Part shown: piece after piece, positions 44,229 to 52,813 of the stretch
Position numbering within the stretch: position 1 is the stretch's first letter
Layout: every line of letters begins with the position of its first letter
Source: Clostridia bacterium
GTDB taxonomy: Bacteria > Bacillota > Thermoanaerobacteria > Thermoanaerobacterales > Thermoanaerobacteraceae
Direction: 5' to 3'
Length of the DNA stretch: 55,320 nucleotides
Assembly: GCA_012840485.1 (NCBI GenBank)
Contig: DULG01000069.1
Coordinates: 1 to 55,320, forward strand
Notes under the pieces: model-generated
Seen by the model: only the letters and a program-made list of their open reading frames with translations
The model's database searches: none
Told to the model about the DNA's origin: nothing
Position numbers and translations under genes: made by a program

Positions 44229-45422
44229 TTAATGTCCAAATATCGACAAAAACACACCTGCTGCTACGGCTGTGCCTATTACGCCTGCAACATTTGGACC
44301 CATAGCGTGCATTAGCACAAAATTGCCGGGTCTGGCTTTTTGAGCTTCAACCTGAGATACCCTTGCTGCCATAGGAACAGCTGAGACACCGGCAGAGCCT
44401 ATAAGCGGATTGATTTTGCCTCCTGATATCCAGTTCATTATCTTGGCTATTATAATGCCACCTGCGGTGGATACCGCAAAAGCCACAAGACCAAGGGCTA
44501 TAATACCTAGTGTCTTTGGATTTAAGAAGTTTTCAGCGCTAGCCGTAGCTCCTACTGATGTACCTAAAAATATGACGATTATATTGTTGAGCTCATTTTG
44601 AGCGGTTTTTGATAGTCTCTCTACAACACCCGACTCTCTAAATAGATTGCCCATCATAAGCATGCCTATAAGGGGCGCTGCCGGAGGCAATATCAAAGAT
44701 ACCAGTATGGTCACGACAATGGGAAATATAATCTTTTCTGTCTTGGATACAGGCCTTAACTGTTCCATTACGATTTCCCGTTCTTCCTTAGTGGTCATAA
44801 GCCTCATAATGGGCGGCTGTATAATGGGTACCAAGGCCATATAGGAATAAGCAGCAACGGCTATAGGCCCCAGCAAATGGGGTGCTAGCTTTGTTGCTAA
44901 GTAAATAGCTGTAGGACCATCGGCTCCACCTATAATCCCTATGGCTGCTGCCTCTTTCATGGTGTAGCCAAGAAATAAAGATGCCACGTTAAATGTTATG
45001 AATACACCTAGCTGGGCTGCTGCACCTATGAATATACTTAACGGATTGGCTATAAGGGGGCCGAAATCCGTCATAGCACCAACGCCGAGAAATATGAGCG
45101 GTGGGAATATACCTAAAAAGTCACCTTGATAAAGGTAATAGAGTAGCCCACCTATGTTCTTAAGTACAGGAAGCCCATCTTTACCTATCTCATATGTAGG
45201 AGGCTGCATCAACCCGGTCAGGGGCAGGTTAGCTAATAACATGCCAAATGATATAGGCAAGAGCAAAAGTGGCTCATATTTTTTTGCTACAGCAAGGTAA
45301 ATAAGTATTAACGAAACTAAGATCATTACTATATGTTTCCATGAAATCGCAGCGAAACCGCTCTGGTTCCAGAGGTCGATAAGCACTTGTAACATAGAAC
45401 TATTCACCTCTCCTATCTCCAT
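44229..45422 (-). CDS. Na+-translocating decarboxylase beta subunit, second copy (OadB/MmdB family)
   Basis: This 397-residue membrane protein is a paralogue of 27834-28970, with the same blocks ([73 protein letters not shown]) and an extra loop near residues 75-95 ([18 protein letters not shown]). Codons use noticeably more G and C than the neighbours, hinting at transfer. It overlaps the gamma-type gene by 10 bp. The alpha-subunit gene upstream is destroyed, so by itself this pair cannot pump unless another alpha subunit is supplied in trans. Confidence 0.9.
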   Translation of the reverse strand: MEIGEVNSSMLQVLIDLWNQSGFAAISWKHIVMILVSLILIYLAVAKKYEPLLLLPISFGMLLANLPLTGLMQPPTYEIGKDGLPVLKNIGGLLYYLYQGDFLGIFPPLIFLGVGAMTDFGPLIANPLSIFIGAAAQLGVFITFNVASLFLGYTMKEAAAIGIIGGADGPTAIYLATKLAPHLLGPIAVAAYSYMALVPIIQPPIMRLMTTKEEREIVMEQLRPVSKTEKIIFPIVVTILVSLILPPAAPLIGMLMMGNLFRESGVVERLSKTAQNELNNIIVIFLGTSVGATASAENFLNPKTLGIIALGLVAFAVSTAGGIIIAKIMNWISGGKINPLIGSAGVSAVPMAARVSQVEAQKARPGNFVLMHAMGPNVAGVIGTAVAAGVFLSIFGH

Positions 45423-45796
45423 ATTCTTGAATTTATAATATCATTTCTACCGGCCATAGCCCACATTGACCTAACCTGTCCCACTTTTTTTATGGATCTT
45501 ATCCTTAAGTTGAAGTCCTCGGCACCATATGCAACTATAGCAGCTGATATCACTGCGATAAGCTCTTCGCCTTTTTCAACGTTTGTATCTTCTACCAGAA
45601 TATTTTCATCAGCAAAATATTGGCCTTCTTTGTTACCTTGGCCCATCTCCTTTGACGGCTTATTGGGCTGACTACCCCATTTTATGTATTTAAACAATAG
45701 TATTACAATGCTTAATACTGCCAATACAGCAAATACGACGCCCATACCGAGGACCGTTACCATTATATTTTCTTCCAGAGATTGAATAAAACTCAT
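45413..45796 (-). CDS. OadG/MmdD-like gamma subunit of the sodium pump
   Basis: This 127-residue protein has one N-terminal membrane helix (about 12-37, [20 protein letters not shown]) followed by a linker and a conserved cytoplasmic tail ([15 protein letters not shown]...IRSIKKV...MWAMAGR), typical of OAD gamma family proteins of methylmalonyl-CoA or oxaloacetate decarboxylase. The end SRIWR overlaps the start of the oadB-like gene. It is preceded by the relic of the alpha subunit gene. Confidence 0.85.
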   Translation of the reverse strand: MSFIQSLEENIMVTVLGMGVVFAVLAVLSIVILLFKYIKWGSQPNKPSKEMGQGNKEGQYFADENILVEDTNVEKGEELIAVISAAIVAYGAEDFNLRIRSIKKVGQVRSMWAMAGRNDIINSRIWR

Positions 45797-45802
45797 AAAA
45801 TA

Positions 45803-46122
45803 TCACCTCTCTAAAGGTATATTGCCGTGATTTTTAAGCGGCCTGCTTTCCCTCTTGCCCGTTAACATCTCAAAAGCGACCATCACCTGGGCCTGGACTT
45901 TGCCGAGACTATGACGCCATCTACATATCCTCTAGCAGTTGCCCTGTAGGGGTTAGCAAATTTGGATCTGTACTCAAAATACCTTGAGCTAATTAGCAAC
46001 AATGCCTACTGTCTTGCTATTTAACCGACTAAATCTCCCTATGATATTCTGTACAAAGAAAAGCTGATTTCAATGGTCTCTCTTCTGGTCCGTAGCTTTT
46101 CTATCTTGTGCTCGATACTCGT
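45803..46122 (-). pseudogene. Eroded carboxyltransferase alpha subunit gene (mmdA/pccB type)
   Basis: Three pieces of one gene remain in order on the minus strand. The start reads (T)SIEHKIEKLRTRRETIE, with ACG at the initiator position 46122 behind GTGGAG. The middle reads RLNSKTVGIVAN. The end reads EYRSKFANPYRATARGYVDG in one frame, then VQAQVMVAFEMLTGKRESRP and LKNHGNIPLER in another, with the stop at 45803. These match the N-terminus, centre and C-terminus of methylmalonyl-CoA decarboxylase alpha (about 515 residues). About 80% is deleted. It stands where the alpha gene would stand in an mmdA-oadG-oadB operon. Confidence 0.85.
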
Positions 46123-46204
46123 GATTTATATCTCCACTTATATAATCTTATTATTGTAATACCTCCCTTCTACCAAAACTTTTAGCCAAATATTTACCCC
46201 TTGT

Positions 46205-46234
46205 ATTATACCCCTATACCTACAATGATGGCAA
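46205..46234 (-). promoter_or_regulatory. Promoter of the decayed mmdA-oadG-oadB operon
   Basis: On the minus strand TTGCCA (46229-46234) and TATAAT (46205-46210) are 18 bp apart, about 80 bp before the mmdA relic. It may still drive oadG and oadB. The plus strand of 46235-46388 contains a TATAAT (46330-46335) for the next gene. Confidence 0.55.
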
Positions 46235-46388
46235 GTTTTCAAGCTTTTTGGATAATGTCAACATACTGTAGGATAATTTTTAGCATGTTTTTGAGTTAAA
46301 ATTTTAGAGAGTTATGTCGAAAATTATGATATAATAATAACAACTGCACCTTACTAACTTATAATCGATAAAACGAGGAGTGAAATTA

Positions 46389-46592
46389 ATGGAGAAATGC
46401 TTTTGTGGTGGCAAGATAGAGGTACAAAAGGTGGAGTACAAGTCGGTAAGGGGGAAAAGGACTTTAATAATTAAAGATGTTCCAGCATATGTATGCCAAA
46501 AATGTGGGGCAGTGTATTATGATACGGAAGTGCTGGATGAGGTTTTTAAGAATATGGACAATTATGAGTATGAGTATATATCAACAAAATAA
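46389..46592 (+). CDS. YgiT/MqsA-type zinc-finger protein
   Basis: This 67-residue protein has CFCGGKIE at the N-terminus and VCQKCGAVYYDTEVLDEV in the middle, two cysteine pairs making a zinc knuckle, as in the YgiT-type domain. These domains are N-terminal halves of MqsA-like antitoxins or stand alone next to DUF4258 toxins; neither a DNA-binding domain nor a toxin gene is visible here. ATG at 46389 is favoured by GAGGAG eight bases upstream over GTG 46380. Its 3' end overlaps the convergent Nudix gene by 12 bp. Confidence 0.75.
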   Translation: MEKCFCGGKIEVQKVEYKSVRGKRTLIIKDVPAYVCQKCGAVYYDTEVLDEVFKNMDNYEYEYISTK

Positions 46593-47045
46593 TTTGTATT
46601 TAAAATTATTAAAAGGATAAAAGGGGTCAAAAACTAATTTATTATAATTATCTGTCCACACTTTTTCTATTAAATAGCGAGAAAGATAAACTACATTTTC
46701 ATCCTTTATAATTTTATCTATGTCAAAAAAATCTGCAGCGTCATTTTCTATTTTGTCAGGGAGGGGAGTGCCGGATATATAGTCTAAAAGAAAAACTATG
46801 TATATTTCTGTATTACCATCGGGAAGTATCATGCTTCTTATAGAGGCAATATTTTTTATGCGGGCTTCTATGGAAGTCTCTTCTTTTATTTCTCTCAAAA
46901 CTGCATCATCTATATTTTCACCGGCTTCCACATGACCGCCCGGTATTATCCATTTACCTTTAAATTGGCCGTATGTATGTCTTACTAATAAAACTTGGTT
47001 ATTTTTTATAACAATGCCACCTACTCCTACAATTATTTGCTTCAT
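46581..47045 (-). CDS. Nudix hydrolase
   Basis: This 154-residue protein has a complete Nudix box, GHVEAGENIDDAVLREIKEE followed by T (residues 37-57), preceded by GKWIIPGG. Substrates cannot be read from sequence; the MutT-like length and lack of extra domains fit a house-cleaning nucleoside-diphosphate-X hydrolase. It is transcribed alone and overlaps the zinc-finger gene tail to tail. Confidence 0.9.
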   Translation of the reverse strand: MKQIIVGVGGIVIKNNQVLLVRHTYGQFKGKWIIPGGHVEAGENIDDAVLREIKEETSIEARIKNIASIRSMILPDGNTEIYIVFLLDYISGTPLPDKIENDAADFFDIDKIIKDENVVYLSRYLIEKVWTDNYNKLVFDPFYPFNNFKYKLFC

Positions 47046-47111
47046 AAAATCACCAACCGTTTGTTTTATTTAAATTATATCATAAAATAAATTTTAGGAA
47101 ATGATGTTAAG

Positions 47112-47969
47112 ATGAGATTGATTGTCAGAGAGAATGAAAAAGGATTTACTTTAGAAAATTTTTTAAGAGAAAAGGCCTTTTCTAAAAGATTGATTAGGAT
47201 TTACAAATGGCAAGGGGAAATATTAGTAAATGGCATAAAAGAAAATGTGAAAAGGATATTACAACCTGGAGATGCAATTGACTTAATTCTTTTTGAGACA
47301 AATTTTGATGTTGTCCCTGAAGAAATGAATTTAGATGTATGTTATGAAGATGAAGAACTTTTAATAGTCAATAAACCTCCAGGCTTAGTAGTTCATCCTA
47401 CCAAAAGGTATCAAAGTAGTACTCTTGCAAATGGAATAGCAGCATACTTTGAAAAGAAAGGATTAAAATCGTTAATAAGGCCTATAAATCGGTTAGACAA
47501 AGGTACTTCAGGTCTTGTTCTATTTGCAAAAGAGCCTTTTATGCAGTATTATCTTCAAATTGTAAAACCCATGAGCAAGTTTTATTTTGCAATAGTAGAA
47601 GGAAAAATGGAAGGGGAAGGGCGAATTGACCTTTCAATAGCCAGAAAACCGCAAAGTGGTATTGAGAGAATGGTTTCAAAGGAAGGAGATAGGGCTATTA
47701 CCGATTATAAAGTGGTAAAAAATAGTGAAAAGTTTTCTTTTTTAAAAGTAAAGATTGAAACAGGAAGAACTCATCAAATAAGAGTACATCTAAGCTATAT
47801 TGGACATCCTATCGTAGGAGATACACTCTATGGTTCTTCTGATGGTTATATTAAAAGGCATGCACTTCATGCCTATAGAGTCACTTTTGTACATCCTCTA
47901 AAAGAAAAAAGTATTTCTATCTATTCGCCATTGCCAGAGGACATAAAAAATTTGTTAAAATTATTCTAA
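47112..47969 (+). CDS. RluA-family pseudouridine synthase
   Basis: This 285-residue protein has an S4-like N-terminal part (15-60), the catalytic RPINRLDKGTSGLVLFAK with its aspartate in RLD, and ETGRTHQIRVHLSYIGHPIV. It makes pseudouridine in rRNA or tRNA. ATG 47112 has a weak upstream site (AGGAAATGATGTTAAG). Its 3' end overlaps the convergent radical SAM gene by 9 bp. Confidence 0.9.
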   Translation: MRLIVRENEKGFTLENFLREKAFSKRLIRIYKWQGEILVNGIKENVKRILQPGDAIDLILFETNFDVVPEEMNLDVCYEDEELLIVNKPPGLVVHPTKRYQSSTLANGIAAYFEKKGLKSLIRPINRLDKGTSGLVLFAKEPFMQYYLQIVKPMSKFYFAIVEGKMEGEGRIDLSIARKPQSGIERMVSKEGDRAITDYKVVKNSEKFSFLKVKIETGRTHQIRVHLSYIGHPIVGDTLYGSSDGYIKRHALHAYRVTFVHPLKEKSISIYSPLPEDIKNLLKLF

Positions 47970-48857
47970 CCCTTCCAAGTCAAAATCGGGTATATAATCT
48001 TCACTGGCACTTTCTAATTCTTGAATCAATCCATTTTCAAGCCCTATATCAAAGAAGAAATTTATCACCTCTTCATATTCTTGAGGGGTGATTTTTCTGT
48101 TTATTTCTGGATATTTTTTAGCTTGATAATAAGGTGTATACTGGCTCATCAGACTTACATATACTTCTTTTGGCAGGTTTTCTTTAATCCATAAAAGAAT
48201 TTTTTTAGTATCCTCTATACATCCCGGCAGTATTAAATGCCTTATCACTAAGCCTTTTTTTAATATTCCTTCCCCATCAAATTGAGGGGTTCCAACCTGC
48301 CTGTACATTTCAAGTATTGCCTTTGTTGCATATTCAAAATATCTAGGGGCTTTTGAATATTTTTTTGCAAGAGTGTCGTCGTGATATTTGAGGTCAGGGA
48401 GGTATATGTCAATCAGCCCTTCTAACATTTTTAAAGTTTCTATATTTTCATAGGCGTTTGTATTGTATACTATGGGTATTTTAAGCCTTTTTTCTTTTGC
48501 CATTAGGAGTGCTTCTTTTATTGAATAGGCGTGAATTGTTGGGGTAACAAGGTTTATATTGTGGGCTCCCTGCTTTTGCAGGTTTAAAAATACCTGTGCC
48601 AGTTCCTCCCTTGTTATAAATTTGCCAAATTGATATTGGCTTATTTCGTAATTTTGACAAAAGACGCACTTTAGGTTACAACCGCTGAAAAAAACTGTTC
48701 CAGAACCTCTCGTCCCACTTATAAAAGGTTCTTCCCAATGGTGTAAGAAAGCCTTTGACACTTTTACCTGCCAAGGCATATTGCAAACTCCTCTTGACTT
48801 TGACCTGTCTACATTACAGTTTCTTGGGCATATATTGCATTTTATTGTTAACTCCAT
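47961..48857 (-). CDS. Radical SAM protein, pyruvate-formate-lyase-activating-enzyme-like (PflX group)
   Basis: This 298-residue enzyme has the cluster motif CNLKCVFC (Cys60, Cys64, Cys67) inside GTVFFSGCNLKCVFCQNYEI, and a leading four-cysteine segment CNICPRNC...GVCN (Cys7, Cys10, Cys14, Cys25) that may bind an additional cluster or zinc. This is the organisation of the COG1313 (PflX-like) group, whose target is unknown. GGAGG lies before ATG 48857. It is divergent from the small-RNA gene. Confidence 0.88.
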   Translation of the reverse strand: MELTIKCNICPRNCNVDRSKSRGVCNMPWQVKVSKAFLHHWEEPFISGTRGSGTVFFSGCNLKCVFCQNYEISQYQFGKFITREELAQVFLNLQKQGAHNINLVTPTIHAYSIKEALLMAKEKRLKIPIVYNTNAYENIETLKMLEGLIDIYLPDLKYHDDTLAKKYSKAPRYFEYATKAILEMYRQVGTPQFDGEGILKKGLVIRHLILPGCIEDTKKILLWIKENLPKEVYVSLMSQYTPYYQAKKYPEINRKITPQEYEEVINFFFDIGLENGLIQELESASEDYIPDFDLEGLE

Positions 48858-48965
48858 CTTTATTCCCTCCAGATAATATTATACCACTTTTGCTTTAAGG
48901 GGCTTTTATTTTCTATAATTTACTCTTGCATTTTTATAAAGAGTGGTGTAAACTATAATTGAAAA

Positions 48966-49146
48966 CGAAAAACAAAAGCTCCTGTGAAGTTTGTACTAGG
49001 CTAATTTGTTTTCAACCAACGCAACTTATACGGGAATCCGGGTTCATCAGTGGAAGAAATGCCTGCGAGACAGGACTTCAGAAGCTGGTGACAGGGTACC
49101 CACCTGCGAGAGCGGGGATGAAAACATAGCCTTACGGCTTCTTGGG
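48966..49146 (+). ncRNA. ssrS: Probable 6S RNA (SsrS)
   Basis: Between two genes lies a G+C-richer stretch of about 180 bases that ends in a strong terminator. Its ends pair over a long distance: AGGCTA near 48998 with TAGCCT near 49129, TTGTTTTCA with TGAAAACA, and GAAG with CTTC further out. A second, inner arm pairs CCTG...CAGG. A long rod with an unpaired centre, the size, and segments such as GGGTACCCACCTGCGAGAG are what I know from Firmicute 6S RNAs, which bind sigma-A RNA polymerase. TATAAT at 48954-48959 places the start at about 48966. The family match is from memory. Confidence 0.65.
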
Positions 49147-49188
49147 TAAAAATTAAAAGCCCTTCTGTTGAAGGGCTTTTAATTTTTA
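49147..49188 (+). terminator. Strong terminator after the small RNA
   Basis: A 19-bp perfect stem (49147-49165 with 49170-49188) around a TGTT loop, ending in an A/T-rich foot with T-run on both strands. Confidence 0.92.
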
Positions 49189-49225
49189 CTTAAAATGGTG
49201 TATAATCATGTTGAGGTGATTTTGC

Positions 49226-50869
49226 ATGAAAATTACTATTGCAGGTAATGTTTATGAATATCCTGAAGGGACAAAATTAGAAAAAATTGCTAGAGACTTT
49301 GAGCATTTTTACAATGGGATAATAGTAGCTGCAAAAGTGAACAATGAGCTTATGGATTTACACTGTACTGTTTCAAAAGACAGCACAGTAGAGTTTGTTG
49401 ACACCGCAATTGAAGAAGGTACGAGAATATACAGAAGGAGTTTGACTTTTGTTTTTATTAAAGCTGTAAAAGAGCTATTACCTGGTGCCATAGTTACTAT
49501 TGAACATTCTTTAGGAAAAGGTTTGTACTGCGAAGTACACGGTTATTCTCTCAACAATAGGATTGTTTCTATGATTAAAAATAAAATGAAGGAAATAATA
49601 GACAAGGATTTAGAAATAGAAAGAAAAATGTTGCCTAAGGAAGAGGCTATAAAGCTGTTTGAAAAAGAAGGGTTGACTGAAAAAGTAAGGCTTTTTAAGG
49701 ATGCTGAAAAAGAACAGGTTCCTGTTTATTACTGTGATGGAACTGTTGACTTTTTCTACAGTCCTTGTGTACCTTCTACAGGATATTTGAAGGTTTTTGA
49801 TATTAGATTTTATTTCCCGGGTGTTATTTTAATTGTCCCTGACATATACAATCCCCGTTCACTTCCTGTATTTATAGACGTTCCAAAACTTGCTTCAATT
49901 TTTAAAGAGGCAGAAGATTGGGCAGGTATTTTAAATATAAGTTATGTTTCTTCTCTAAATGACATTATAAAGAGGGGAGAGGCAAGAGATTTAATATTGG
50001 TTTCTGAAGCTTTTCACGAAAAGAAAATATCTAAAATTGCTGATTATATAGCTTCGAATAAAATGATAAAAGTAGTTTTGATTGCAGGGCCTTCTTCATC
50101 AGGCAAAACCTCTTTTATTCATAGGCTCAGTGTGCAATTGAGAGTAAATGGATTAAGACCATTTCCTATTTCTTTAGACAATTATTTTGTACCTAGAGAG
50201 CTTACACCTAAAGACGAATTTGGAAATTATGATTTTGAATCAATTGATGCTTTAGACTTACCACTTTTCAACGAGCACTTAATAAAGCTAATACAAGGAG
50301 AGGAAGTAGAAATTCCTATTTTTAACTTTAAAACAGGGGAAAGGGAGCCTGTGGGGAGGAAAGTAAAGCTTGATAAAAACCAAATTATTTTGCTGGAAGG
50401 AATCCACGGGTTAAATGAAAAATTGACAATGCAAATACCTAAGGATAATAAATATAAAATATATGTCAGTGCTATTACACAGCTAAATCTTGATGAACAT
50501 AATAGAATATCTACAACTCAGACAAGATTAATAAGGCGGATGGTAAGAGACAGCCAATTTCGTTCCAATGATGCGGCAGAGACCATAAACATGTGGCCAA
50601 TGGTCAGAAGAGGAGAAGAAAAGTGGATTTTTCCACATCAAGAACAAGCGGATGTTATGTTTAATTCTTTTTTGCCTTATGAGTTACCTGTACTAAAAAA
50701 ATATGCAGAGCCTTTACTTAAAAAAGTTCCGCGTGACAATCCTGCATATTCCATAGCAAAAGAGATGCTTGAATTTTTAAGCTATTTTTTACCTTTAGAA
50801 GATGAAATTTCCATACCTCCAAATTCTATTATAAGGGAATTTATAGGTGGCAGTTGTCTAGATGTGTGA
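49226..50869 (+). CDS. Uridine-kinase-like P-loop protein with N-terminal TGS domain
   Basis: This 547-residue protein has an N-terminal TGS/threonyl-tRNA-synthetase-like part (1-190: TIAGNVYEYPEGTKLEKIA, then a catalytic-editing-like helical part) and a C-terminal uridine/cytidine kinase-like domain (about 280-547) with Walker A LIAGPSSSGKTSF, DNYFVPRELTP and the nucleoside-binding IPIFNFKTGER. It is a fusion known in Clostridia and Thermotogae as a nucleoside kinase; the true substrate is uncertain. ATG 49226 has GAGGTG upstream. It follows the probable 6S RNA. Confidence 0.88.
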   Translation: MKITIAGNVYEYPEGTKLEKIARDFEHFYNGIIVAAKVNNELMDLHCTVSKDSTVEFVDTAIEEGTRIYRRSLTFVFIKAVKELLPGAIVTIEHSLGKGLYCEVHGYSLNNRIVSMIKNKMKEIIDKDLEIERKMLPKEEAIKLFEKEGLTEKVRLFKDAEKEQVPVYYCDGTVDFFYSPCVPSTGYLKVFDIRFYFPGVILIVPDIYNPRSLPVFIDVPKLASIFKEAEDWAGILNISYVSSLNDIIKRGEARDLILVSEAFHEKKISKIADYIASNKMIKVVLIAGPSSSGKTSFIHRLSVQLRVNGLRPFPISLDNYFVPRELTPKDEFGNYDFESIDALDLPLFNEHLIKLIQGEEVEIPIFNFKTGEREPVGRKVKLDKNQIILLEGIHGLNEKLTMQIPKDNKYKIYVSAITQLNLDEHNRISTTQTRLIRRMVRDSQFRSNDAAETINMWPMVRRGEEKWIFPHQEQADVMFNSFLPYELPVLKKYAEPLLKKVPRDNPAYSIAKEMLEFLSYFLPLEDEISIPPNSIIREFIGGSCLDV

Positions 50870-50874
50870 GCTTT

Positions 50875-50905
50875 AGGAATCCTCAATGGATTCCTGCTTT
50901 ATTTT
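50875..50905 (+). terminator. Terminator after the kinase-like gene
   Basis: AGGAATCC (50875-50882) pairs with GGATTCCT (50888-50895), followed by GCTTTATTTTG. Confidence 0.8.
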
Positions 50906-51029
50906 GTAGAATTTTTGTAAAAAAAGAAGGAATATTTAACGTTTTGTAGAAATAATTAAGAAAAGGTTTTATATTTTTTACCAACGTAATAGCAAGATAT
51001 GTGAGGTATTGAAATAGGAGGGAATTTAT

Positions 51030-52670
51030 ATGTCTAAAAGCATAAAGCTTAGGCTTTTGATGTACGGAATTATTTTAGCTGGTGTAAATAGCCTTTTTGT
51101 TGCTTTTTTTACGACCTATTTCGCAACTAGAAATACAGTTATCCCTTATGTAGGAGCTTTTATTGTAACAGTTGTTATAGCTGTTTTGCTTTATTGGATA
51201 ATGTTGAAAAAAAGTGTAATTTCAGCACTTGAAAAAATGAAGGAAGCCATTGAGGGAATAGCAAAAGGGGATTTGACGAAAAAAATTGACATAAGAGGTG
51301 ATGACGAATTTGGAACGTTAGCTAGATCTCTAAATAGCTTTTTGGATAACTTTAAAAGATTAGTTACAGAATCTCAACAAACTGCGGAACAAACAGTTGT
51401 TGGGTCAAAGAAATTAACACATGAGATTGATAACGTTACCAATACTGCAAAAGAGATTGCTGCTGCTTTAGAAGAAATTGCAAAGGGAGCAGAAGAGCAA
51501 GCAGAAGCTGCTCAGCAAACTGCCAAGAATGCTAATCAAGCTTTTGAATTTAATAAAGAGATTAAAAGTAAATTTAATGAAACTAAAGATTTAAGCTTTG
51601 AGATGGGAAAAGTAATAAAAGAAAATGAAGCGATTATGACTGAGTTGATGAAAAGGATAGAAGAAAGTGCTAACAAGAATAAGGAATTGATTAAAGAAGT
51701 ATTGGATTTAAGAGAAAGAGCAAATAAGATAACAGATATAATTGGAATGGTGAATAAAATTGCAGATCAAACAAACTTATTAGCTTTAAATGCTGCAATA
51801 GAGGCAGCAAGAGCAGGAGAACAAGGTAAAGGCTTTGCTGTGGTAGCACAGGAAGTGAGAAATCTTGCAGAGCAGTCTGCTTCTGCTGCGGGAGAAATAG
51901 TTTTACTGACTAAAAACATTCAAGAAAAAATTAAAGAAGTTTCAGGGAAATTGGAACAAGAAATTCAAAACGCGTTAGAAAATTTGTCTTATACAAATAC
52001 TGCAAAAGAAAAGATGGAAAATGTAGTAAAATCTAGTAGCAGAGTTATAGAGGCGATTATGTCTGTAGACAACTTAGTAAACTCTCAATACGATAAAATT
52101 AAAGAAATTAAAGAACTCAATCACAAGATTGCAGCGGTTACACAACAAACTGCAGCAAATACCCAGGAAACATTAGCTTCTACTCAAGAACAAGTTTCTT
52201 CAATGGAAGAATTAAAAGAAATGATGGGAAAATTAAATAACTTTGCAGAAAAATTGCAGATATTGGTCAAAAAATTTTCCAGCACAGTAAAACTTACACA
52301 AGAGCAAAAAAGAAAAATTGAAGAGGCAAAAAAGACACTTCAGAGAATAATAGAAGAAAACAAGGAACAGCTATTTGGGAATAGAGCAAAAGAGATAGTC
52401 ATGGAAATAATAAAGAAATATCCAAATTTTGAGTTAGCATTTTCTATTCTAACTAATGGAGATATAAAGGCTATTTCAATGGACGTAGAAATTTCTAATG
52501 TATATCATAGGTCATGGTTTCAACGGGCTATTGAAGGGAAAATAACAGTGACAGAGCCTTACGTTTCTTTAGCGACAAACGAAATTTGCGTCACAATTGC
52601 AATTCCTGTTTACAATTCAGAGAAGAAAATAATAGGAGTTTTTGGAGGGGATGTACAATTAGGTAAATAA
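51030..52670 (+). CDS. Methyl-accepting chemotaxis protein with C-terminal Cache/PDC-like domain
   Basis: This 546-residue protein has two membrane helices close to the start (about 9-31 and 39-60) with almost no external loop, a HAMP domain (61-113; [19 protein letters not shown]), and a full signalling coiled coil whose tip [20 protein letters not shown] lies at about 258. After the second methylation helix the chain goes on for about 100 residues that look like a PDC/Cache sensor: [33 protein letters not shown] and [10 protein letters not shown]. This domain is normally extracellular and N-terminal; here it must be cytoplasmic. It stands alone, with no chemotaxis genes nearby. Confidence 0.88.
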   Translation: MSKSIKLRLLMYGIILAGVNSLFVAFFTTYFATRNTVIPYVGAFIVTVVIAVLLYWIMLKKSVISALEKMKEAIEGIAKGDLTKKIDIRGDDEFGTLARSLNSFLDNFKRLVTESQQTAEQTVVGSKKLTHEIDNVTNTAKEIAAALEEIAKGAEEQAEAAQQTAKNANQAFEFNKEIKSKFNETKDLSFEMGKVIKENEAIMTELMKRIEESANKNKELIKEVLDLRERANKITDIIGMVNKIADQTNLLALNAAIEAARAGEQGKGFAVVAQEVRNLAEQSASAAGEIVLLTKNIQEKIKEVSGKLEQEIQNALENLSYTNTAKEKMENVVKSSSRVIEAIMSVDNLVNSQYDKIKEIKELNHKIAAVTQQTAANTQETLASTQEQVSSMEELKEMMGKLNNFAEKLQILVKKFSSTVKLTQEQKRKIEEAKKTLQRIIEENKEQLFGNRAKEIVMEIIKKYPNFELAFSILTNGDIKAISMDVEISNVYHRSWFQRAIEGKITVTEPYVSLATNEICVTIAIPVYNSEKKIIGVFGGDVQLGK

Positions 52671-52813
52671 AATAGTACTTGTAAGCATAAAATATAATAA
52701 ATATTACTTGAAATGTTATTTTTAAAGTGGTATAATGTTCTTGAAATGGAATTTTGGTTTTTTGGGTCAGTTTGATATTTTGGGATAAAAAATAAAGTAG
52801 AGGAGGAGTTATG

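Noticed and set aside
46389-46592. Toxin-antitoxin module around the YgiT-type zinc-finger protein
   Set aside because: No toxin-like gene lies next to it; the convergent neighbour is a Nudix hydrolase and the upstream neighbour is the decayed mmdA, so a module is not supported.
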